DNA from: JAUPVS01 sp037139495
GTDB lineage: Bacteria; Patescibacteriota; Saccharimonadia; Saccharimonadales; JAUPVS01
Assembly (NCBI GenBank): GCA_037139495.1
Contig: JBAXGG010000002.1
Location: forward strand, 1-55,776
Reading direction: 5' to 3'
DNA: 55,776 nucleotides
Shown: one piece after another, positions 50,032-55,776 of the stretch
Position numbering within the stretch: the stretch's first letter is position 1
Layout: every line of letters begins with the position of its first letter
The notes under the pieces: model-generated
Seen by the model: the letters and a program-made list of their open reading frames with translations, nothing else
Told to the model about the DNA's origin: nothing
Databases searched by the model: none
Position numbers and translations under genes: made by a program

Positions 50032-50933
50032 TTATTTAGCTCGTGGCCACCAAATTTATTACGCATGGCAGCTAAAAGTTTAGTAGTAAAGTTAACCTCA
50101 CCTCGTTGCGATGCTAAACGAACATCGAAGGCGGTCTGGATGGCTGGTAATGGAATACCCATGTCCTTAGCAGCTTCGAGTGCCCAGCGGGCTTCGCCAG
50201 ATTCAGCCACAAAGCCATCAATACCATCGAGGTTGGGGTTTTCGGCCAACGCTGCTTGCGAGAGTTCATTCAGCCAGGAAGTTACCACGCTATGATGCTG
50301 CCAAACATTGCCTGCAGCGGCCAGATCGATACCATCTTCATAGGCACCTTCTTTGAGCATCCGATAGCCTTCTGCTAAACTTTCCATCATACCGTACTCA
50401 ATAGCGTTATGGACCATTTTTACGTAATGACCGGAACCACTATCACCGAAGTGGAAGTAAGCGCCTTCTGGCACAGCTAGTGTTTGTAGGGCCGTTTCAA
50501 TAACAGCCACTCCGGCTTTATCACCACCAACCATCATCGAAAAGCCATTTTGGTAGCCCCAAACTCCGCCACTCGTGCCAACATCTAGCAAGGTTGATCC
50601 CCGGCTAGCAACCAGTTCGGAGCGTTTTTTAGTCTGCCTAAAATCGGAGTTACCACCGTCTATCAAAATACTGCCTTTCGGTAGTAGGTCGAGCCAGATA
50701 GCCAGCTCACTATCAACAACTTCGGAAGGAATCATAATCCATAAAACTACTTGGTCGGAACCAAACTCTTTTACTACAGCCTCTTTGGTCAAAGCAGCAG
50801 TGGCACCATAACCGACCGCCTGTTGGATTGGCTCGGGGTGGCGATTATGAGAAATAACCTGGTGGCCATTTTCACTCAATTTGCGCGAGATCTGCATGCC
50901 CATTCGACCTAAGCCAGAGATTGCAATTTTCAT
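50028..50933 (-). CDS. gnd: 6-phosphogluconate dehydrogenase, short (GndA-like) type
   Basis: Oxidative decarboxylation of 6-phosphogluconate to ribulose-5-phosphate. 301 residues, the short class. Rossmann loop GLGRMGMQI, IDGGNSDF, GTSGGVWGYQNGFSMMVGG, and GSGHYVKMVHNAIEYGMM with the catalytic Lys. Sits between pgl and zwf with 4-bp overlaps on both sides. Confidence 0.96.
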   Translation of the reverse strand: MKIAISGLGRMGMQISRKLSENGHQVISHNRHPEPIQQAVGYGATAALTKEAVVKEFGSDQVVLWIMIPSEVVDSELAIWLDLLPKGSILIDGGNSDFRQTKKRSELVASRGSTLLDVGTSGGVWGYQNGFSMMVGGDKAGVAVIETALQTLAVPEGAYFHFGDSGSGHYVKMVHNAIEYGMMESLAEGYRMLKEGAYEDGIDLAAAGNVWQHHSVVTSWLNELSQAALAENPNLDGIDGFVAESGEARWALEAAKDMGIPLPAIQTAFDVRLASQRGEVNFTTKLLAAMRNKFGGHELNK

Positions 50934-51595
50934 TCGTTGTCTCCTATCTGATCATTAAATATTGTCAGTTTAGTTACTTGTTTTAAAGCCTGAGCCGGTT
51001 CTTTATCGAAGTTAATATCTTGAAGTAAGCCTTCCAGAGCTGCCTGTTTTGATTTACCCATAGCGTAAACTACGGCTTCTTTAAGTGCGGCTATAGCTAA
51101 CGGTGTCATGGTAACCCGCGTAAAACCTGGCGCATGATAGCTAGCCGCCCATTCGGCTGAAGTGACCGCTGAGCTACCAGGTAAAATCCCAGCGGTATGC
51201 CCATCAGGTCCCATCCCAAAAAAACCTATACAATAGCTGGCACCTTGGCAAAATCTTTGCAAATTATTTGCAAACTCGCTGGTAGTTTCCGCTAGGCTGT
51301 GGCCATGCAAAACTGGCACCATTGTAGCGCCAGGTAAATGAAAGTTAGCCAAGTGTAGCTGTTGCCAGTTTGAATCTTTATGTCCAACTGGCCCAAATCG
51401 CTCATCAGTAAGAGTTACTGTGAGATTAGTAAGGTCGTTCCCTCTTAATTTTTGACTAACTGCAGCGGCTATAGTAACTGCTGATCCCCCTGATACCAGC
51501 CACAAAACTTTCAGACCCTCACTAAGTTTTCCCATAATCTGGCCGGTCAGATAATCAACCACGATTTCGTCTGAAGTAATTTTACGAATGGTCAT
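50930..51595 (-). CDS. pgl: 6-phosphogluconolactonase (DevB/NagB-like)
   Basis: Hydrolyses 6-phosphogluconolactone, the step between Zwf and Gnd. 221 residues. WLVSGGSAVTIA, TDERFGPVGHKDSNW and FGMGPDGHTAGILPGS. First gene of pgl-gnd-zwf. A palindrome, ACTATA-AG-TATAGT (51600-51613), overlaps its promoter region and could be an operator. Confidence 0.94.
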   Translation of the reverse strand: MTIRKITSDEIVVDYLTGQIMGKLSEGLKVLWLVSGGSAVTIAAAVSQKLRGNDLTNLTVTLTDERFGPVGHKDSNWQQLHLANFHLPGATMVPVLHGHSLAETTSEFANNLQRFCQGASYCIGFFGMGPDGHTAGILPGSSAVTSAEWAASYHAPGFTRVTMTPLAIAALKEAVVYAMGKSKQAALEGLLQDINFDKEPAQALKQVTKLTIFNDQIGDNE

Positions 51596-51633
51596 ATTAA
51601 CTATAAGTATAGTTCATCTGCCGGTGAGTTGTA

Positions 51634-51879
51634 TTAACGAATTTTTGTAATCAGGCGAAGGTTAGAGACATACTGCTCTGGATCAATACTTGGGTGGCCA
51701 TTCAGATAGTTCATGTGTTTATCGACAAAAGGTATTAGGTGATCGGCGTACTGAACGGCAATGCTGTAGCTAGACTTGGTATTGTAGGCTTTATCGGCGG
51801 CAATATCAGTTAGTGCCTGCTTTACTGCAGCGCCCTCTTCAGATTCGAAAAAGTTAACCTTACGTTTGGTGGTAGCCAT
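51634..51879 (-). CDS. Small soluble protein of unknown function
   Basis: 81 residues, begins MATTKRKVNFFESEEG, mixed charge, helical in appearance, no membrane segment. No family recognised. One base downstream of an 18-codon basic frame. Confidence 0.6.
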   Translation of the reverse strand: MATTKRKVNFFESEEGAAVKQALTDIAADKAYNTKSSYSIAVQYADHLIPFVDKHMNYLNGHPSIDPEQYVSNLRLITKIR

Positions 51880-51880
51880 G

Positions 51881-51937
51881 TTAAACCTTGGCTTTTTTAG
51901 GTTTTTTTATTTCGCGGCGACCTTTATCTTTAGACAT
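51881..51937 (-). CDS. Possible 18-aa basic peptide
   Basis: MSKDKGRREIKKPKKAKV, stop one base before the ATG of the 81-aa gene. GGAG and GAGG words precede the start, and TATACT lies about 26 nt further up. It resembles tiny Lys-rich MSKDKG-type proteins seen in other bacteria, but it is too short for a firm call. It may act as a leader for the next gene. Confidence 0.4.
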   Translation of the reverse strand: MSKDKGRREIKKPKKAKV

Positions 51938-52000
51938 CCTCGACTCCAATCTCTATATATTTCCTAGTATACTCTTACTTCGGTAGATAGCCTAATCTAT

Positions 52001-52612
52001 CTAGTCTTTTAGGGAGCCCTTCCGGCGCCAGCGCAAACCGATAAAACCCAGTACCACAAGGTTAGCGATCACCCAAAGCGCTCGCCATAAACCATTTTTG
52101 AGATCAGTGCCAATCATGATGCTATGGAAGAAAACAAACACTATTACGGCGTAGCTTAAAAAGTGGGTCAACTTCCAGGCTCGAAAATATTTGGTCATGA
52201 TCTTATTTAGCGATGTAAAAACAATCGCCACTATCATATAAAGCGATATAACACCCAAAGCTACCCCGAGCGAGCCAACGGCTACGCCCAAAAGATGAGT
52301 ATGTTTATAACCTGAGGCAAAAGGCAAAAGGATCTGATAAACATTGAACGGTATAAATTTGTCGAATAAGAGCGGGATAACGTGTAGCAGAATGGCGACC
52401 GTAAACAATATTCCCAAAGTTCGGTGATTAGCCCAGGCTTTTAGGGGCTGCATGAACTTATATTGGTAGCCGGTAAACATACTTATGCCGGTAATCATAA
52501 GTATAACCAACAAGATTGACGCCATTAATCCGGCCGCTCGAGTTAAATACCAGGTCCAGGTGGTAAACAATCGAACATGGGGCTCGGTGGCAAATAAGGT
52601 TAGGGAGCTCAT
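52001..52612 (-). CDS. Ferric reductase-like transmembrane protein
   Basis: Heme-binding membrane electron carrier of the ferric reductase/MsrQ/NOX group. 203 residues, about six membrane helices. Candidate heme histidines: ANHRTLG, LLHVIPLL, WKLTHFLSY and FFHSIMIG. Last of a three-gene operon with 4-bp overlaps: reductase, ApbE, this protein. Confidence 0.88.
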   Translation of the reverse strand: MSSLTLFATEPHVRLFTTWTWYLTRAAGLMASILLVILMITGISMFTGYQYKFMQPLKAWANHRTLGILFTVAILLHVIPLLFDKFIPFNVYQILLPFASGYKHTHLLGVAVGSLGVALGVISLYMIVAIVFTSLNKIMTKYFRAWKLTHFLSYAVIVFVFFHSIMIGTDLKNGLWRALWVIANLVVLGFIGLRWRRKGSLKD

Positions 52613-53541
52613 TCTAAGACAATCCTCTGGCCTTTAACGTCAATATCAGTTTGGGTCTGCACTAGAACATCACTAATTATATGCTGGTCGGCAAAACCTT
52701 GATAGTGCCCGCTGCCTAGAGCCACTAGGCACGAGGCGTAAACGTCTGCCAACAACCCAGTCGACATGCAAACCGTGGCCGTCAAAATGTCGGTTCTGGC
52801 CGGTTCACCACTTTCCGAACTAATTATGTGGTGCCAGGCTGAGCCGTTGTAACGACCCTGGCGTTTAGTTATCCCAGAGGTGGCAATCGCCAAAGGTTTA
52901 TCTGTTGGTATTATTACCCTTGCTAGTGTCTGCGAAGGGTGCAAAGCGTTTGCGATACTTACCGTCCAGGGATGTCCGTCGGGCTGGCTTCCCCGCGCTA
53001 AGATGTCACCGCCCAGCGATAGCCAGTAATCGTTAATTTTGCTCCTAGATAGGTAATCTCCTAATTGATCCAGCAGGTAACCTTTACCACACCCGCCCAG
53101 GTCAATCGCGCTGTTAGCCGGGATCCGGGCGGTTGTAGCGGTTAACTTTAAATTTAACGCATCGACAACTTGCCGATCCGAATAATCGGGTGGATCAGCG
53201 GTGGCGGCGGTTGGTATCCAAGATTTTATGTAACCAACTCTTTGTAGGGCCGGGAGAATAAATGGATTGAACATCCCGTCAGTAGCTACCGACATTTTTT
53301 GAGAAATTACTAACAAGTCATGGAAAGCTGGCGAAATAATAATGGTTTTGCCGGCCTTCTGATTCAGTTGGGTAATTTCGCTATCCAACCGGAAGCGGCT
53401 GAAACGCCGGTTGAATTCGTCGATTTCTTGCCAAAGTTCACTAAATACTCTCTCAATTGCTAGAGATTTTTCATCTGAAGATAGAGTCAAATGTACTTTT
53501 GATCCAAGGGCAGTTTTAGATTGTTGATAAACTTGCTTCAC
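52609..53541 (-). CDS. apbE: FAD:protein FMN transferase
   Basis: Attaches FMN covalently to Thr/Ser of extracytoplasmic redox proteins. 310 residues. FSRFRLDSEITQLN, ATDGMFNPFILPAL, DLGGCGKGYLLDQL, WLSLGGDILARG, TSGITKRQGR and MSTGLLADVYA. No lipoprotein or signal sequence is seen, which is unusual because many ApbE proteins are exported. The FMN-acceptor protein is not evident in the window. Confidence 0.94.
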   Translation of the reverse strand: MKQVYQQSKTALGSKVHLTLSSDEKSLAIERVFSELWQEIDEFNRRFSRFRLDSEITQLNQKAGKTIIISPAFHDLLVISQKMSVATDGMFNPFILPALQRVGYIKSWIPTAATADPPDYSDRQVVDALNLKLTATTARIPANSAIDLGGCGKGYLLDQLGDYLSRSKINDYWLSLGGDILARGSQPDGHPWTVSIANALHPSQTLARVIIPTDKPLAIATSGITKRQGRYNGSAWHHIISSESGEPARTDILTATVCMSTGLLADVYASCLVALGSGHYQGFADQHIISDVLVQTQTDIDVKGQRIVLE

Positions 53542-54569
53542 GAAACAGTTGACACTGGCTGTTGATAAGTTCGACTTTGAGTTGGGGCCGTCGTAACCGA
53601 TGGTGTGGCTGCTGTACTGGTAACGGCCGGGGTGGCAGTGATCGTTGGAGCCGGCGTACCACTATTAGACCTAGGCGCATCATCACTTAAGCTGCTTAGC
53701 TTGGCGGCGGCTTCGGCTGACAACGTTGAATGAGCCAGCAGATCGGTGGTTGTAATCGCGCCGATAATCAGCATAAACGCAACTGCAGCTAAGCCGTATG
53801 TCGAAAACATCAACTGGCTCAATGATCGCCTAGCCCCCCGCTCAACAACGGCTTTAGCTTGGGTGAAGGCTTCGTTGTTAATACGAATGGCCGGCGTTCC
53901 TTGTTCTGACAACATTTCGGTCATATCATCCATAAAACTAGCTGAACCGCACAAAAAGAAACTAGTTGTTTCAAAATTCTGACGAGCAGCCTTGGTTAGC
54001 ATTGATTTACTGATTCGACCTGATACAACATGGCTAGAATCAAAGCGTGAAGTATCACCTTTAGAGACAAAAAAGACTACCCTAAAGCGCGAGTTTGTCT
54101 TTTCTAAGGCCAGTAATTCGTCAGCAAATGGCGCATCCTTCTGGTCACGTACAGAGTAAAATAATGTAAAAGTATTCTCTGCCCCTTCTGTTACAGCCGC
54201 AGCTAGAATACTCATAATTGGCGTTATACCAATACCCCCCGCTAAAAAGACGGAGTTTTGATCGAACTGCCGGTCGTAAACAAACTCACCAAATGAGCCA
54301 TCAATATCTACGGCACTATTTAGAGGTAGTTCCTGTAGAGCAGTCGTAAATTGTCCCTCTACTTTTACAGCAAATTGCAAAATACCCTGGTCATTAGGTC
54401 GGTTAACTATAGAAAAACAACGAGCTGGAGTTGGTCGCCCAAGACGTGTAAAGCGTAAAGCGGCATATTGCCCCGGCCAAAAACCAATACCACGTGAGTT
54501 TTTGGGCTCAAAGGTCAGAAGGATAGAGCTGGCTGTCAAAATTTTGCGTTCAGTTAATAAGTACTTCAT
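53538..54569 (-). CDS. FAD/NAD(P) oxidoreductase with membrane anchor and Thr/Pro-rich tail
   Basis: 343 residues. Ferredoxin-NADP reductase fold (about 1-230): GQYAALRF, ARCFSIVNRP (FAD), LAGGIGITPIMSIL (NAD(P)), FLCGSASFMDDM. Then one membrane helix (about 255-275) and a 65-residue tail rich in T, P, A and S, predicted outside. It could feed NAD(P)H electrons into the ferric reductase-like protein encoded in the same operon. TACTAT lies 6 nt before the ATG. Confidence 0.87.
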   Translation of the reverse strand: MKYLLTERKILTASSILLTFEPKNSRGIGFWPGQYAALRFTRLGRPTPARCFSIVNRPNDQGILQFAVKVEGQFTTALQELPLNSAVDIDGSFGEFVYDRQFDQNSVFLAGGIGITPIMSILAAAVTEGAENTFTLFYSVRDQKDAPFADELLALEKTNSRFRVVFFVSKGDTSRFDSSHVVSGRISKSMLTKAARQNFETTSFFLCGSASFMDDMTEMLSEQGTPAIRINNEAFTQAKAVVERGARRSLSQLMFSTYGLAAVAFMLIIGAITTTDLLAHSTLSAEAAAKLSSLSDDAPRSNSGTPAPTITATPAVTSTAATPSVTTAPTQSRTYQQPVSTVS

Positions 54570-54630
54570 TGGATGATAGTATGAGCTCCGGAGCTTAGTT
54601 TAGGCTGAGAGATTGCCAGCCTTCATTTGG

Positions 54631-55176
54631 CTATTTTGTTCTGGAAATATGGCGCAAACCAAGTAGAACGAGCACGCCCATAACAGCCGCGCCAGCGAAT
54701 GCGGCCACAGCGGCATACATAGCAATTAAACCAAATGTCCAGTAGGCATAGCCATCACCGAGCAAGATTCCCCGTAATGTTTCGCCCTGGAACAATGTAG
54801 CTTTTTGAGCAGCTAATTTTGGATTATTCGGATCATTCTTGGCGTCGGCACTAACCTCGGAGTAAGTTTTACCACCGGCAACTTTAGCGAGGTGGCGGCC
54901 AATAAACCCGTTAGCGTAGGCTTTAGCCTTAGGGCCATCATCGACCTGTTGGCCAGCGTACTTCTGTAAATCAGGGAACTCAGCAGGGTCCAAAGCCGCA
55001 CTACCTTTTGCTGGGAAGTAAATTTTTTGCTGCACTAGTTCTGTTCTGACACTGTTAGTCGCAAATGTGTAGGCATACCAAGACAAGCAGCCCACCACAA
55101 TAAGCGTTGCCATCATAGCAACTCCTAATAATACAAATACCTTATCAATTGTTTTTCTGTCTGATTTTTTAGCCAT
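54631..55176 (-). CDS. Two-pass membrane protein, actinobacterial type
   Basis: 181 residues: membrane helix (about 12-34), an extracytoplasmic domain containing QQKIYFPAKGSAALDP, KYAGQQVDDGPKAKAYA, VAGGKTYSEVSA and LFQGETLRGILL, and a second helix (about 146-172). I recall this pattern from uncharacterised actinobacterial membrane proteins. Same strand as the redox operon, 61 bp upstream. Confidence 0.8.
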   Translation of the reverse strand: MAKKSDRKTIDKVFVLLGVAMMATLIVVGCLSWYAYTFATNSVRTELVQQKIYFPAKGSAALDPAEFPDLQKYAGQQVDDGPKAKAYANGFIGRHLAKVAGGKTYSEVSADAKNDPNNPKLAAQKATLFQGETLRGILLGDGYAYWTFGLIAMYAAVAAFAGAAVMGVLVLLGLRHISRTK

Positions 55177-55253
55177 TATATAAATTTTTATATTTTTCTA
55201 TTATCATAAGGATTATTTTACCACCTCTTAAACATCAAATAAAGATAAAACGT

Positions 55254-55259
55254 GATAAT
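55254..55259 (+). promoter_or_regulatory. -10 box for the gene at 55268
   Basis: GATAAT with an upstream TG, 8 nt before the ATG. Confidence 0.45.
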
Positions 55260-55267
55260 CTACACTT

Positions 55268-55657
55268 ATGCTTAGATTACTTAAAATTGCAATAATTTCG
55301 TGCATTGTTTTTGGCTTGTTCTTGCTAGGGGCAGGAGACGGCAGGTTACTGGGGATCTCTGGAAGTATCGGTTTTTTGATTTTGTTCCTGGGGTCGGGCT
55401 GGTTCGCCATTATGGCGAATGTTTATGCTATGAAAATATCTGATGACATTAACCCGCCTAGTCCTTTCTACGTTGTTGGTCTTGTATTATTTGTCATCGG
55501 AGCCATCATATCGGGTATACTATATCGCACCAGTTTAAACTCACTTCAAAGTGATGCTATCGCAATGGTAGGCCTGACTTTATTGGCGATATCAATAGGT
55601 GTACCTGGCCTGGTAATCCTAACTATCAGCGCACTCCGACTACCCGATAATACTTAG
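55268..55657 (+). CDS. Membrane protein of unknown function
   Basis: 129 residues, four hydrophobic segments (about 3-21, 27-52, 63-88 and 98-122). No family recognised. Its 3' end overlaps the next gene convergently by 4 bp. Confidence 0.68.
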   Translation: MLRLLKIAIISCIVFGLFLLGAGDGRLLGISGSIGFLILFLGSGWFAIMANVYAMKISDDINPPSPFYVVGLVLFVIGAIISGILYRTSLNSLQSDAIAMVGLTLLAISIGVPGLVILTISALRLPDNT

Positions 55658-55776
55658 AATATAATCGTAGTGTTTGGTAACTCTGATTTTAATTTACTAA
55701 GTGTACTTGGGCTAATCGGGTTTCCGGTAAGATTGAACTCTTTTAGAGTATTTTTGAGATTAGCGAGTTCATTGGG
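55654..55776 (-). CDS. 3' end of a leucine-rich-repeat protein (partial)
   Basis: The last 40 codons of a gene running off the right edge. The visible end has LRR spacing: LANLKNTLKEFNLTGNPIS, then LSKLKSELPNTTIIF and a stop. The LKEFNLTGNPIS unit followed by a capping SELPNTTIIF is typical of LRR C-termini. The full domain structure cannot be seen. Confidence 0.6.
   Translation of the reverse strand, partial: PNELANLKNTLKEFNLTGNPISPSTLSKLKSELPNTTIIF

Overview
The window looks like a chromosomal segment of a Candidatus Saccharibacteria (TM7)-like member of the Patescibacteria/CPR. That placement is an inference. It rests on tightly packed housekeeping genes with many 1-8 bp overlaps, a Gram-positive-style envelope set (LytR-CpsA-Psr protein, MurA, MurB, MurJ), RNase Y, RecX and type IV pilin-like genes, a MurA fused to a DNA-binding domain, no amino-acid or cofactor biosynthesis operons beyond folate recycling, and several shortened family members (HrcA, TsaB, Gnd, pyrophosphatase). 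TGA is used as a stop codon (for example folC), so the code looks standard. Local GC samples lie near 47 %, except in a low-GC patch around 30.5-32.3 kb. I see no CRISPR array, no rRNA and no transposase.

Layout. 0-8 kb: LytR-type protein, folA/folC, a ZIP transporter, a NUDIX protein, small membrane proteins, tRNA-Arg(TCG), VKOR and a prepilin-like protein. 7.3-12.2 kb: an XRE regulator, murB, glyA, an XRE-MurA fusion, then tRNA-Gly, tRNA-Arg and tRNA-His. 12.2-19.8 kb: a membrane-anchored ClpB-like AAA+ ATPase with a small membrane partner, a metal P-type ATPase, a polyprenol/phytol-kinase-like protein, tRNA-Pro and an ABC1/UbiB kinase. 19.8-30.2 kb: rny-HAD-ymdB, tsaE-tsaB, recA-recX, a pilin, and yebC-ruvC-ruvA-ruvB with a PH-domain protein. 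30.2-32.9 kb: a low-GC accessory run of four same-strand genes punctuated by a repeated element and hairpin terminators, ending at tRNA-Lys. 33-36.8 kb: RimK, a retropepsin/ATP-grasp fusion and a GGDEF protein. 36.7-41.7 kb: hrcA-grpE-X-dnaK-Y-dnaJ under CIRCE control. 42.4-51.6 kb: pgl-gnd-zwf-tilS-ftsH-murJ-lepA. 52-55 kb: a ferric-reductase-like/ApbE/flavodoxin-reductase-type redox module. The right edge cuts a leucine-rich-repeat gene.

Regulation. About twenty genes have a -10-like hexamer (TATAAT, TACAAT, TATACT and relatives) ending only 6-9 nt before the start codon and no Shine-Dalgarno sequence. This fits leaderless transcription. Operon-internal genes such as dnaK, rny, recA, rimK and the gene at 19630 carry clear Shine-Dalgarno sequences instead. 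This pattern moved several start codons relative to the longest open frame.

The most unusual items are the repeated element at gene 3' ends near 30.5-32.4 kb (with a fourth copy at 64-95), the protease/ATP-grasp fusion beside RimK, the XRE-MurA fusion, two unknown small proteins inside the heat-shock operon, and the membrane AAA+ pair.
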